Source: Kiritimatiellia bacterium (lineage in GTDB: Bacteria; Verrucomicrobiota; Kiritimatiellia; RFP12; UBA1067). From it: a stretch of DNA of 50,046 nt. The stretch lies in the NCBI GenBank assembly GCA_016284515.1, contig JAEEOY010000262.1, positions 1-50,046 of the forward strand, given 5' to 3'. Positions 30,677-39,627 of this stretch are shown piece after piece (the stretch's first letter is position 1; each line of letters opens with the position of its first letter). The notes under the pieces were generated by a model. That model was not told where the DNA came from. It ran no database searches and saw only the letters and a list, made by a program, of their open reading frames with translations. Made by a program: the position numbers and the translations under genes.

Positions 30677-32920
30677 TCACAGTCCTGCAAAGGGATTGCA
30701 TGAGAATCCACCTCCGCCGTTCGACGGACCGAACGACGTGCGCGGCCCGCGGCGCTCCCGCCGCGCACCGCCGGAGGCGCCTCCCGCGGCCGCGCCAGCG
30801 CCGGCTCCGCCGATAACAGGATTCGACTTCGCCGAGAGCGCTATGCGGCCCCTCGCGCGGTCGACGCCTATGACCGTGACCTGAAGCCTGTCGCCCGCCT
30901 TCACCACGGACGCCGGATCGGACACGTAGTTGTCGGAAAGCTCCGAGAGGTGGACGAGTCCGTCCTGATGCACGCCGATGTCTACGAACGCACCGAACGC
31001 AGTGACGTTCGTAACGACGCCCTCGAGCTTCATGCCCTCCTTGACGTCCTCGATCTTCGTCACGTCCTCGCGGAACTTCGGCGGCTCGAAGACTGCGCGC
31101 GGATCGCGTCCCGGCTTCACGAGCTCGCTGACGATGTCCTTCAGCGTCGGCTCGCCGACTTCGTTCGTGATGTAGCGCCGCACGTCGATCTTCTTCGCGG
31201 CCGAGCTGTTGCCCACGAGCTCGCCAACCGAGAGACCCATGTCGGACGCCATCCGTCCGACGAGCTCGTAGCGCTCGGGATGCACCGCGGACGAGTCGAG
31301 CGGATTCGCCGCGCCGCGTATGCGAAGGAACCCCGCGCACTGCTCGAACGCCTTCTCGCCAAGCCCCTTCACCTTCTTGAGCTCCGAACGCGACGTGAAC
31401 TTTCCGTTCTCGTTGCGCCACGCGACGATGTTCGCCGCAAGCGACGGAGTGATTCCCGAGACGCGCTCGAGAAGCGGAGCGGAAGCCGTGTTGAGCTCCA
31501 CGCCGACGCCGTTCACGCACGAGACGACGACCTCGTCCAGCTTCGCGCCGAGCATCGTCTGCGAAACGTCGTGCTGGTACTGTCCGACGCCGATCGCCTT
31601 CGGGTCGACCTTGACGAGCTCTGCGAGCGGATCCTGCAGACGCCTTCCAATCGATATTGCGCCGCGCACCGTGAGGTCGAGGTCCGGGAACTCCTTGCGC
31701 GCTATCTCGGACGCCGAATACACCGACGCTCCCGCCTCGCTCACGGAGACGACTATCGGCGTCGGAATCTCCGGATGCTGCGCGTGCAGCTTCTTTAGCG
31801 TCTCGCGCACGAAGGCCTCCGTTTCGCGTCCGGCAGTTCCGTTGCCGACGGCAATCGCCTCCGGACGGTACTTCGCGACGATGAGCGCGACGGTCTTCGC
31901 CGCCTCAAGCGGATTCTGCTGGGGGAAGATGACGGTCTTGCCGAGGTACTTTCCTGTCGCGTCCATCATCGCGACCTTGCATCCCGTGCGGATGCCGGGG
32001 TCGATCGCCAGAACAGCCTTCTCTCCGAGCGGAGAGGCGAGGAGAAGATGACGCAGGTTCTCCGCGAACACCTCGACCGCCGCGCGGTCCGCCTCGTTCT
32101 TCTTGTCGACCGTGACATCCACCTCGCACGACGGCGCGAGCAGGCGCTTGTACGCATCTCGCGCGGCGATGGCTATCTGGTCGGAATCCTTCTTGATGAC
32201 GTCGAGTATCGCGTTGACCATGGTGTCCTCGTCGATGACGAGTTTCACCCACAAGACGCCCTCCTTCTGTCCGCGCCTGATGGCGAGGTAGCGGTGCGAG
32301 GGAATCGTCGCGATCGACTCCTCGTAGTCGTAGTACTGCTCGAACTTCGTCGGCTCCTTCGGCGCCGGGCTCGCGACCTCGCTCTTCACGCGCGAGTGGC
32401 GCGCGAACTCGTTGCGGACAAGCCCGCGCACATCCGCCATGTCTGCGATGCGCTCCGCCACAATGTCGCGCGCATACTGCAGATCCTCGTCCGTCGGCTC
32501 CGCGCCGTTCCAGAGAAGTTCCGCCTCCTCCCACATCGCATCCGCGAGCGGCTCGTAGCCCTTCTCCTTCGCGACCTGCGCGCGCGTGCGGCGCTTTGGC
32601 TTGTACGGCTGGTAGATGTCCTCAAGACGGGACTTCACGAAGCACCCCGCGATAGCGGCGCGCAGCTCGTCCGTGAGCTTGCCCTGCTCGTCGATGGACT
32701 TGAGTATCGTCTCCTTGCGGGCCTCGAGCTCGCTGTAGTACTCGAGACGGTCCTTGATCTTTCCGATTGCGACCTCGTCAAGGTTTCCGTGCGCCTCTTT
32801 GCGGTAGCGCGCTATGAAGGGTATGGTGTTTCCGTCTGCAAGAAGCTTCTCGACGGCGGCGATCTGGTTCGGGGCGGCCCCGACCTCGGTCACCATTCTG
32901 CTAAGTATCTCTGGAGTCAT
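30677..32920 (-). CDS. tex: Tex family RNA-binding transcription accessory protein
   Basis: Tex is a conserved multi-domain nucleic acid-binding protein related to eukaryotic Spt6, linked to transcription and stress. The 747-residue protein has the N-terminal Tex helical domain (LLADGNTIPFIARYRKEAHGNL, then LEYYSELEARKETILKSI), the YqgF/RNase H-like fold (AVLAIDPGIRTGCKVAMMD), helix-hairpin-helix (SLAANIVAWRNENG, LKKVKGLGEKAFEQCAGFLRI), and an S1 domain at about 640-710 (GMKLEGVVTNVTAFGAFVDIG). The C-terminus is Gly/Arg-rich (GGARRERRGPR). No ribosome binding site precedes the ATG; instead there is an 8-nt-period array (32926-32957). It may be cotranscribed with the upstream peptidase gene. 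Confidence 0.93.
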   Translation of the reverse strand: MTPEILSRMVTEVGAAPNQIAAVEKLLADGNTIPFIARYRKEAHGNLDEVAIGKIKDRLEYYSELEARKETILKSIDEQGKLTDELRAAIAGCFVKSRLEDIYQPYKPKRRTRAQVAKEKGYEPLADAMWEEAELLWNGAEPTDEDLQYARDIVAERIADMADVRGLVRNEFARHSRVKSEVASPAPKEPTKFEQYYDYEESIATIPSHRYLAIRRGQKEGVLWVKLVIDEDTMVNAILDVIKKDSDQIAIAARDAYKRLLAPSCEVDVTVDKKNEADRAAVEVFAENLRHLLLASPLGEKAVLAIDPGIRTGCKVAMMDATGKYLGKTVIFPQQNPLEAAKTVALIVAKYRPEAIAVGNGTAGRETEAFVRETLKKLHAQHPEIPTPIVVSVSEAGASVYSASEIARKEFPDLDLTVRGAISIGRRLQDPLAELVKVDPKAIGVGQYQHDVSQTMLGAKLDEVVVSCVNGVGVELNTASAPLLERVSGITPSLAANIVAWRNENGKFTSRSELKKVKGLGEKAFEQCAGFLRIRGAANPLDSSAVHPERYELVGRMASDMGLSVGELVGNSSAAKKIDVRRYITNEVGEPTLKDIVSELVKPGRDPRAVFEPPKFREDVTKIEDVKEGMKLEGVVTNVTAFGAFVDIGVHQDGLVHLSELSDNYVSDPASVVKAGDRLQVTVIGVDRARGRIALSAKSNPVIGGAGAGAAAGGASGGARRERRGPRTSFGPSNGGGGFSCNPFAGL

Positions 32921-32925
32921 TAGAA

Positions 32926-32957
32926 TGGTTAGGTGGTTAAATGGTTAGGTGGTTGGG
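32926..32957. repeat. Four-unit 8-nt tandem array upstream of tex
   Basis: TGGTTAGG, TGGTTAAA, TGGTTAGG, TGGTTGGG in tandem, also readable as a 16-nt direct repeat (32924-32939 and 32940-32955). It occupies the place where a leader or ribosome site of tex would be expected. Confidence 0.7.
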
Positions 32958-32995
32958 TGTGCACGCGGGCGGATGTTCCTGACGCGGAGGGCGGA

Positions 32996-34288
32996 TTATT
33001 TCGGAACGACGAAGCTGACGCACCGCGCGCTCTTCCTGAATATGGCGCGCGCGACGGACTTGATGTCCTCCTTCGTCACGGCCTTGATCCCTGCGACCTG
33101 CTCGGCGGGAGTGACGAGCCTTCCGTATGAAAGCATCGTGGCCCCGTAGAAGAACAGCTTTGACGTCACCTTCTCGTGCGACAGGCGGAAGTTCCCGACG
33201 AGGAACTCCTTGGTCCGCTCAAGTTCCGCGGCGGATACGCCGCGCTCGCAAATCTTGGCGAGCTCGCGGTCGACGACCGCAAGCGTCTTCTCGGCCTTAG
33301 AGGAATCTACGCCCGCCGCGACGACGAACATTCCGGCGTCGCGGAAGAACTGCATGCGCGACGAGATGTCGTAGCTAAGTCCGCGCTTCTCGCGCACCTC
33401 CTGGAAAAGGCGCGAGGACATGCCGCGTCCGAGAACGGCGTCCATGACTGTGGCGGAATACTTCCTGGGGTCTCCCACGCCAAAGGTGCGGTATCCGAGC
33501 GCGATCTGCGTCTGCTGCACGTCCTTCTCCTTCGTCACGGACGGCACAACGCGCCCGAAGGACGCCCTGCCCTCCGCGGCACATCTGCCGCGCGCCGCCT
33601 TGAGCGAGGCGAACGCCTTCTCGACGAGGCGGAGCGCCCTTCCCGGGTCGAAGCGGCCCACTATGACGGCGACTGTGTTGTCGGCCCTGTAGTGGGACTT
33701 CATGTAGCGCCTTAGGTCCGTCGGCTTCATGGGGACGAGCGACTTCGCGCTTCCGGCGACTGGCGCGCCGAGGCGGGACTCGGGGAACAGCGCGCGCTGG
33801 AGGTTTTCCATCGCGACGGAATCCGGCTCGTCCTCGTACATCTTGATCTCCTCGAGGATGATCTGCTTCTCGCGCTCGAACTCGTCGTCGGGGATCGTCG
33901 CGCGCAGGTACATGTCGGAAAGTATGTCGACCGCCTCGGGGAGGTAGTCGTCCGGCATGTGCGCGAAGTAGCACGTCGACTCCTCGCCGGTCATCGCGTT
34001 GAAGTTGCCGCCGCGGCCTTCGATGGCGCGCGTTATGTCGAGCGGACTCCTCTTCGGCGTTCCCTTGAAGAGCATGTGCTCGATGAAGTGGGATATCCCG
34101 GCCGTCTTCTCCGTCTCGTGGCGGGATCCGCTTTCGACGAAGAGTCCGACCGCTATGCTCTCCGCCTCGCACGGAACGAGCACGACGCGGAGTCCGTTGC
34201 CCAGCGTCGCAAGGCTTGCGCCGGACGTGAACTGCTGTATTCTTGCTGATTTCATATGAAGCTGTGGGACGCGCGGTTTGCCGCTCAT
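32996..34288 (-). CDS. M16-family zinc peptidase
   Basis: The 430-residue protein has the inverted zinc motif HxxEH in GISHFIEHMLFKGTPKR (H67, E70, H71), with the third ligand likely E146 or E147 in IILEEIKMYEDEP. NFNAMTGEESTCYFAHMPDDY and the second-domain sequence RKYSATVMDAVLGRGMSSRLFQEVREKRGLSYDISS are typical of the PqqL/mitochondrial-processing-peptidase-like group. The start at 34288 overlaps the aminotransferase stop by 4 nt (ATGA), so it is preferred over an internal ATG at 34255. No signal peptide is seen. The substrate is unknown. It lies between an aminotransferase and tex on the same strand. Confidence 0.88.
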   Translation of the reverse strand: MSGKPRVPQLHMKSARIQQFTSGASLATLGNGLRVVLVPCEAESIAVGLFVESGSRHETEKTAGISHFIEHMLFKGTPKRSPLDITRAIEGRGGNFNAMTGEESTCYFAHMPDDYLPEAVDILSDMYLRATIPDDEFEREKQIILEEIKMYEDEPDSVAMENLQRALFPESRLGAPVAGSAKSLVPMKPTDLRRYMKSHYRADNTVAVIVGRFDPGRALRLVEKAFASLKAARGRCAAEGRASFGRVVPSVTKEKDVQQTQIALGYRTFGVGDPRKYSATVMDAVLGRGMSSRLFQEVREKRGLSYDISSRMQFFRDAGMFVVAAGVDSSKAEKTLAVVDRELAKICERGVSAAELERTKEFLVGNFRLSHEKVTSKLFFYGATMLSYGRLVTPAEQVAGIKAVTKEDIKSVARAIFRKSARCVSFVVPK

Positions 34289-35454
34289 GCGAGCATCTTC
34301 GAAATGCGCTCGACCGCGACCTTGATTTTCTCGAGGGACGTCGCGTAGCTCATGCGGACGAAGCCCGTCCCGCACGCGCCGAAGGCGCTGCCCGGGACGC
34401 ACGCGACGCCGTGCTCCTTAAGGAGCCTCAGCGCGAATTCCTCGTCGGAAAGACCTGTCTGCCTGACATCCACGAAAAGGTAGAACGCGCCCTTCGGCAT
34501 GAGCGTCCTAAGTCCGAGCGCATTGAGCGCCGGAACTAGGTAGTCGCGGCGCTTTTTGTATTCGCGGCGCATCCTGTCGACATCCTTGTCGCCGTGGTCC
34601 ATCGCCTCGACGCCCGCCGCCTGGGAGAGCGTTGGGGCGGACATGATCCCGTACTGGTGTATCTTCATCATCGCGTCGATGACGTCAGAGGGTCCGCATG
34701 CGTATCCGAGACGGAAGCCAGTCATCGCCCAGGACTTGGAGAATCCGTTGAGGAGGATGACCCTCTCCTTGTGCTCCGGGAAGGAGGCGAAGGAGTCGAG
34801 CTTCCGCTCAGCGTCGCCGTCGTACACGAGTTCGGAGTACACCTCGTCCGCGAGGAGCAGAAGATCGTGTCGCTCGCAGAACGCGAGGATGTCCGCCATG
34901 TCGGACCGCGAAAGCGTCGCTCCCGTCGGATTGCACGGGAAGTTGAGGAGAACCGCCTTCGTCTTCGGGGTGACCTTTTGCTCAAGCGCCTCGACGGTAA
35001 GGCGGAACTCGTCCTCCACGCGCGTCTCGACGCACACGGGGGTCGCGTGCGCGAGTCGGATCGTCGGGGCGTACGAGACGAAGCACGGCTCATGGTAGAG
35101 CACCTCGTCGCCAGGGGAGCATATGGCGCGTATCGCTAGATCGATCGCCTCCGAAACGCCGACCGTCACGAGCACCTCGTTCTTCCACTCGAAGGACGCG
35201 CCGAAGCGGCGGTCGAGATAGCGGCAGATAGCCTGGCGGAGCTCTGGCGTGCCGAGATTGGACGTGTAGTGCGTGCCGCCGTTCTCGAGACAGGTCACGG
35301 CCGCGCGGGAGATGTGCCAGGGCGTGTCGAAATCGGGCTCTCCCACACCGAGAGAGACGATGTCCTTCGACTGAGCGACGATGTCGAAGAACTTTCTGAT
35401 TCCGCTCTTCGGCAACACCGCGACATGTGGCGCGACTCTGTCCTTTTTCTGCAT
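34285..35454 (-). CDS. Class I/II pyridoxal phosphate aminotransferase
   Basis: The 389-residue enzyme has the fold-type I layout: SLGVGEPDFDTPWHI near 34-48, YTSNLGTPELRQAI, NFPCNPTGATLS at 171-182, LADEVYSELVYDG around 201-213 with the Asp that pairs with the PLP nitrogen, and the Schiff-base lysine K240 in LLNGFSKSWAMTGFRLGYACGP. The C-terminal Arg is in GFVRMSYA. It belongs to the aspartate aminotransferase/PatA group; the amino acid substrate is uncertain. Its ATG lies 8 nt after a minus-strand TGG-TATAAT box. It is the first gene of a run with the M16 peptidase and perhaps tex. Confidence 0.92.
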   Translation of the reverse strand: MQKKDRVAPHVAVLPKSGIRKFFDIVAQSKDIVSLGVGEPDFDTPWHISRAAVTCLENGGTHYTSNLGTPELRQAICRYLDRRFGASFEWKNEVLVTVGVSEAIDLAIRAICSPGDEVLYHEPCFVSYAPTIRLAHATPVCVETRVEDEFRLTVEALEQKVTPKTKAVLLNFPCNPTGATLSRSDMADILAFCERHDLLLLADEVYSELVYDGDAERKLDSFASFPEHKERVILLNGFSKSWAMTGFRLGYACGPSDVIDAMMKIHQYGIMSAPTLSQAAGVEAMDHGDKDVDRMRREYKKRRDYLVPALNALGLRTLMPKGAFYLFVDVRQTGLSDEEFALRLLKEHGVACVPGSAFGACGTGFVRMSYATSLEKIKVAVERISKMLA

Positions 35455-35462
35455 TTCAGAAT

Positions 35463-35471
35463 ATTATACCA
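35463..35471 (-). promoter_or_regulatory. Extended -10, leaderless promoter of the aminotransferase gene
   Basis: TGG-TATAAT on the minus strand (-10 from 35468 to 35463), eight bases before the ATG at 35454. Confidence 0.7.
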
Positions 35472-35500
35472 AATCTGCGGCACTCATGTTGCCGCAGATT
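35472..35500. promoter_or_regulatory. Perfect 11-bp inverted repeat between divergent promoters
   Basis: AATCTGCGGCA (35472-35482), a 7-nt loop, then TGCCGCAGATT (35490-35500). It lies directly upstream of the aminotransferase -10, over its -35 region, and 17 nt before the TGG of the divergent promoter. It is a likely operator for both directions. Confidence 0.6.
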
Positions 35501-35517
35501 AGAGCGCGGTGCGAATA

Positions 35518-35526
35518 TGGTAAAAT
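35518..35526 (+). promoter_or_regulatory. Extended -10 promoter of the leader ORF and vWA gene
   Basis: TGG-TAAAAT (-10 at 35521-35526), then seven bases and the ATG of a 14-codon leader ORF at 35534. Confidence 0.6.
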
Positions 35527-35533
35527 ATACGGC

Positions 35534-35578
35534 ATGAAATCCAATGCTGTGTATATTCATGGGAAGGCGCGAAGGTGA
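35534..35578 (+). CDS. Short leader ORF coupled to the vWA gene
   Basis: MKSNAVYIHGKARR is encoded from an ATG 7 nt after the -10 box, so it would be the first codon of a leaderless transcript. Its TGA overlaps the GTG start of the large downstream gene (GTGA at 35575-35578). It resembles no known leader peptide; translational coupling is the simplest role. The evidence is positional only, and it could be a chance frame. Confidence 0.45.
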   Translation: MKSNAVYIHGKARR

Positions 35579-38500
35579 TCTTCGCGACGCCCATAGCCGC
35601 TTTCGGCCTCACGACCGCCGCTGCCCTCGCGGCGATATACTGCTTCCGCCGCAAAAGCCCCGAGCGACAGGTCGGCTCGCTCATGCTCTGGCCGCGTCCG
35701 AAGTCCGTCTCGACCCAGTCCCGGCGTCGCGACAGAATCGAGCTGCCGCCGCTCTTCTGGATCGAGCTCATCGCACTTCTCGCCCTCGTTGCCGCGGCGC
35801 TCACTCCGCTAGCCTGGAGAAGAAGCTCTGGCACTCTGCACGTCGTCCTCGACGATTCGCCCTCCATGCACGCGAACGGAGGCGACGCCGCAAGCCGCGC
35901 AAAGGAGGCATTGGTGTACGAGCGGAGGCGCGGAACAAAGGACGCCGTCAGGGTGCGAACCGCGTCCGACGCGCGCGCATTGGAACGCGAGATGGACGCG
36001 GCGAAGTCCGTGGCGCTTCCGGGAGACGAGATACTAGTCCTGACTGACGAGCCGCCAAAGGCGGACGTCGCGCGCGCCGGGCTCAGATGGAAATCGTTCG
36101 GAACGCCCCTCGCGAACTACGCAATAACCGCGACGAGGCGGCTCCGCACTGCGCCCGACTCAGATGCCCTCTACATCGAAGTGCGCAGATTCGGCCCCGG
36201 ATCGGACGAAACGACGCTGACGCTTTCCGGACACGGCGCGGCTACGCTGCGCTTCGACAAAGACGGACGCGCGCGATTCTCGACTTCCGTTGCCGCCTCC
36301 GACGGACCCATCGTCGCATCAATTCCCGACGACGCACTCGCAGCAGACAACAAGGTGACGCTCGCCCCACCAGATGTTCCCGCACTTTCCGCCGCCGTCG
36401 CGTTCCGCAACAAGCCCCGCGCCGACGTCGTGCGCCGCGCGCTCGACGCCACGGGATTCGTCACCAACTACGTCTCGTCGGCTGAAGCGGACGTCGTATT
36501 CACCGACAACGCCAGCTTCTCGCCCTCGCCAGAGCAGTATCTAGTCCGCTTCCACGAATCCGCGGCCGCGCGCACGACGGGCCCGGTCTGGGCCGATCCC
36601 ACCGAGCCGCTCCTGGACGGAGTCACTCTCGAAGGCGATCCGTACGCCGTCTCTTCCGACGCGCTTCCCGGAACCCCCGTCGCATTCCTCGGTTCTGTTC
36701 CGCTCGTGTCGGTATCGTCCAACGAATGCCACGTCGGCTTCTCCAATCCGACCCTGCCGTTCTTCCGTTCGCCAGCCTTCCCCGCGTTCGTCCAGAACGC
36801 ACTTGCGACTGCGCACGCACGTATGCAAGGGATGCGTCCTAAGGCCGCGGACGCGCCGTGCGAAGCCGGACTCCTCGACGCAGAGGAAAGCGACCTCACG
36901 AGACGCGCCACGGTGAACCTCGGATCGCGTGCAGCGGTTCCGGAGGACGCACGCCGCACGAAGTCCGTCGCGTGGATTCCCGCCCTTCTCGCCATCCTCG
37001 CGCTCGCCGTCCACTTCCGCCTCGCGAAGTCGAAGGCATCGCTCGCCCTCGCAGCGCTCGCCGCCGTCGCCCTTTTGCAGCCGGTGTTCCCGAAGTCGAC
37101 GCGCGCGGGGAGGCTCGTCGTGCTGGCGGACCGGTCTCGGTCGATGACGGACGCCGCGCTCGCGGAGCAGCAGCGGATAATCCGCGGCATATCCGCCGCG
37201 CGAGGCTCCGACGCGCAGCTTGTCGTCGTCGCGTTCGGAAAAAACGCCGCCGTCGAGACGACGCCAGACGCGCAGGGCTTCTCAGAGTTCGTGCAGGACG
37301 TTGACAGAGACGGCTCGGACGCCAATGGCGCGCTGGGGAAGTCCGCGGCTTTCGTAGAGGACGGACGGCCGACGAGATTCCTCGTTATGTCCGACGGACT
37401 CTTCACCTCCACGCCCGAAGCCACCCCTGCGCCAGTCGACTCATTCCTCCAGTCGCGCCCCTTCTCCCACGACCTCTTCGTCGCCGGGATCAACGCGCCG
37501 GCGTCAGTTTCGCCCAACGCGCCCGTTCCTGTGACGGCATGGGCAAGCGCGACGGAAACGACGACGAACGCCTACACGCTGATGCACGGAACTAACGTCT
37601 TGGCGCGCGGAACGAAAGTGTTCCGCGAAGGCCTCACGCCACTCGTGTTCCGCGACTTCGCCGGACGCGCAGGGCTCAGGCGCTACGCGCTAGAAATCGC
37701 CCCTGCGAATAACGACCCGTGTCCGGAAAACAACCGCGCGGAGTTCCTAGTGAAGGTCGAGGGGCGGCGTCCGCTCCTCTACCTCACCGACGAACCCGAT
37801 GCCACGGCAGCGGAAACGATGAGGCGCGGCGGCGTTCCTGTCGAAGTTCGAGAGGCGAAGTCGTTCCGCGGCGGACTTGCCGCGCTCGAGGACTACGGCG
37901 GCGTTCTTCTGGACAACGTCCCCGCAAAGAACTTCCCAACGTCGTTCCTGCGGGACTTGGCTTCCTACGCGACCGACCTCGGACGCGGCGTGGCGCTCGC
38001 GGGCGGAGAGCGGTCGTTCGGTCCGGGTGGATGGTACAAGACAACAGTCGAGGACATCCTCCCCGTCTCCCTTGAACTCAGACAGGAACACCGCAAGTTC
38101 TCCATCGCGCTTGCCATCGTCATGGACCGCTCTGGATCTATGATGGCCGACGCCGGCGGAGGAAAGACGAAGATGGACATGGCAAACCTCGGCGCGATAG
38201 CCGCGATAGACATGCTCACATCCATGGACGAGGTGTCCGTCATCGCCGTCGACTCGCAGCCGCACCTCATCCTCGAGATGCAGTACGCGGACCAGGCGCA
38301 GGCGCGCAGAAACAGCGTTCTCGGGATACGCTCGATGGGCGGCGGAATATTCGTGGAGGAGGGACTCAAGGCGGCGTTCCGCGAGCTGGCGCGCGCCTCA
38401 GCGACGACAAAGCACGTCATCCTCTTTGCGGACGCTGCAGACTCCGAGGAGCCAGGGGACTTCCGCTCATACCTCGCAAAGGCCGCCGCCACGGGCGTTT

Positions 38501-39627
38501 CCGTCAGCGTAATCGGACTTGGCAGGGAGTCGGACTGCGACGCGCAGCTACTGAAGGACATCGCCGTCGCAGGAGGCGGCACGTGCCAGTTCGAATCTGA
38601 CGCGAAGGAGATTCCGCGTCTCTTCATGCAGGACACCTATCTCGTCGCAAAGACGGCGATGTGCACGAATGAGACGCCCGTCAAGGCGACAACGGCGCTA
38701 AGGCAGCTCTCGGACGTCCTACCAGCGAAGCTCGCGCCCATCGGAGGCTACAACCTCACCTACGCGCGCGAAGACGCCGAGGTTGCAATCTTCACACATG
38801 ATGACGAACACGCTCCTGTGCTCGCTTTCCGCCGAGCCGGGGCGGGACGCACCCTCGCCTTCACCGGCGAGCTCGCCGGCAAGCACGCCGCGCCGCTGAT
38901 GACGTCAAAAGACGGAGCGGAAATAGCGACGGCGATTGCGAGGTGGACGCTCGGAGACGACGGCACGGAGGAGTCTGGATTCCACTTCGAACGCCGCGTG
39001 GAGACCGGCGGAATCCGCGTCACGGCTGTAGCGGACGAAGCGAATCCGCTGACAGCCGTGCCTAATTCCGGGCTCAAGCTCGTCACAGTTCTTGACCGCG
39101 GCGATGACGGCGTCTCTCGAAGGGAGGACGCGCTTGAATGGAAATCGTCCGACACGCTCTCGGCTTTTGTTCCGCTCTACGGCAACGAAACGGCGTTCCC
39201 CGTCGTCGTGCTTCCAGACGGAAAGCTGGTGTCACTTCCACCGGCGTGTCTACCGCATCCGGCGGAGTTCCACAGACGATCCGATCCCGCCTCGGGAGAA
39301 CGCGCGATGCGTCGTCTCGCGGAGCGCTCGGGAGGCCGCGCGCGGACGTCTTTCGACGACATCTGGGAGGAACTTCCCGCTGTGCGCACATCTGTTCCGC
39401 TCGCACCCTGGATCTACCTCGCCGCGGCGTTCGCGTTCCTCGCAGCCATTTTCCTGCGCCGTCTCGGCGCGACTGGCAGATGGCATCTGAAGCTTCCGCA
39501 GCGCACGCACGCCGCGAAAAAGGTGCCGCAGCCGAAGAACGAGCAGCCGAAGGCACAGGAACGCGAAGAACCGGAGGTCAACGCGACTGCCGCGGCAATC
39601 GCGCGACTCCGGCGCAACAGCAGATGA
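35575..39627 (+). CDS. Large membrane vWA-domain protein (BatA-like N-terminus, glutamine-amidotransferase-like region)
   Basis: This 1350-residue membrane protein starts from GTG; GGGAAGG lies 7 nt upstream. The N-terminus is BatA-like: a first membrane helix (AFGLTTAAALAAIYCF), SLMLWP, and a second helix near 62-80 (FWIELIALLALVAAALTPLAW). Two more helices lie near 463-506. A first vWA-like motif (VVLADRSRSMT) lies near 515, and a full metal-ion-dependent adhesion site, VMDRSGSMM, near 847-857. Between them is a glutamine-amidotransferase-like region (LLYLTDEPDATAAETMRRGG; GVALAGGERSFGPGGWY). A last helix (WIYLAAAFAFLAAIFL) near 1278 precedes a basic tail. Similar proteins occur in PVC bacteria with MoxR/DUF58 genes, but none are adjacent. 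The function is unknown. Confidence 0.85.
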   Translation: MIFATPIAAFGLTTAAALAAIYCFRRKSPERQVGSLMLWPRPKSVSTQSRRRDRIELPPLFWIELIALLALVAAALTPLAWRRSSGTLHVVLDDSPSMHANGGDAASRAKEALVYERRRGTKDAVRVRTASDARALEREMDAAKSVALPGDEILVLTDEPPKADVARAGLRWKSFGTPLANYAITATRRLRTAPDSDALYIEVRRFGPGSDETTLTLSGHGAATLRFDKDGRARFSTSVAASDGPIVASIPDDALAADNKVTLAPPDVPALSAAVAFRNKPRADVVRRALDATGFVTNYVSSAEADVVFTDNASFSPSPEQYLVRFHESAAARTTGPVWADPTEPLLDGVTLEGDPYAVSSDALPGTPVAFLGSVPLVSVSSNECHVGFSNPTLPFFRSPAFPAFVQNALATAHARMQGMRPKAADAPCEAGLLDAEESDLTRRATVNLGSRAAVPEDARRTKSVAWIPALLAILALAVHFRLAKSKASLALAALAAVALLQPVFPKSTRAGRLVVLADRSRSMTDAALAEQQRIIRGISAARGSDAQLVVVAFGKNAAVETTPDAQGFSEFVQDVDRDGSDANGALGKSAAFVEDGRPTRFLVMSDGLFTSTPEATPAPVDSFLQSRPFSHDLFVAGINAPASVSPNAPVPVTAWASATETTTNAYTLMHGTNVLARGTKVFREGLTPLVFRDFAGRAGLRRYALEIAPANNDPCPENNRAEFLVKVEGRRPLLYLTDEPDATAAETMRRGGVPVEVREAKSFRGGLAALEDYGGVLLDNVPAKNFPTSFLRDLASYATDLGRGVALAGGERSFGPGGWYKTTVEDILPVSLELRQEHRKFSIALAIVMDRSGSMMADAGGGKTKMDMANLGAIAAIDMLTSMDEVSVIAVDSQPHLILEMQYADQAQARRNSVLGIRSMGGGIFVEEGLKAAFRELARASATTKHVILFADAADSEEPGDFRSYLAKAAATGVSVSVIGLGRESDCDAQLLKDIAVAGGGTCQFESDAKEIPRLFMQDTYLVAKTAMCTNETPVKATTALRQLSDVLPAKLAPIGGYNLTYAREDAEVAIFTHDDEHAPVLAFRRAGAGRTLAFTGELAGKHAAPLMTSKDGAEIATAIARWTLGDDGTEESGFHFERRVETGGIRVTAVADEANPLTAVPNSGLKLVTVLDRGDDGVSRREDALEWKSSDTLSAFVPLYGNETAFPVVVLPDGKLVSLPPACLPHPAEFHRRSDPASGERAMRRLAERSGGRARTSFDDIWEELPAVRTSVPLAPWIYLAAAFAFLAAIFLRRLGATGRWHLKLPQRTHAAKKVPQPKNEQPKAQEREEPEVNATAAAIARLRRNSR

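Noticed and set aside
34289-34402. Upstream extension of the M16 peptidase frame
   Set aside because: It overlaps the end of the aminotransferase gene with arginine-rich shadow sequence. The ATGA overlap at 34288 explains the start better.
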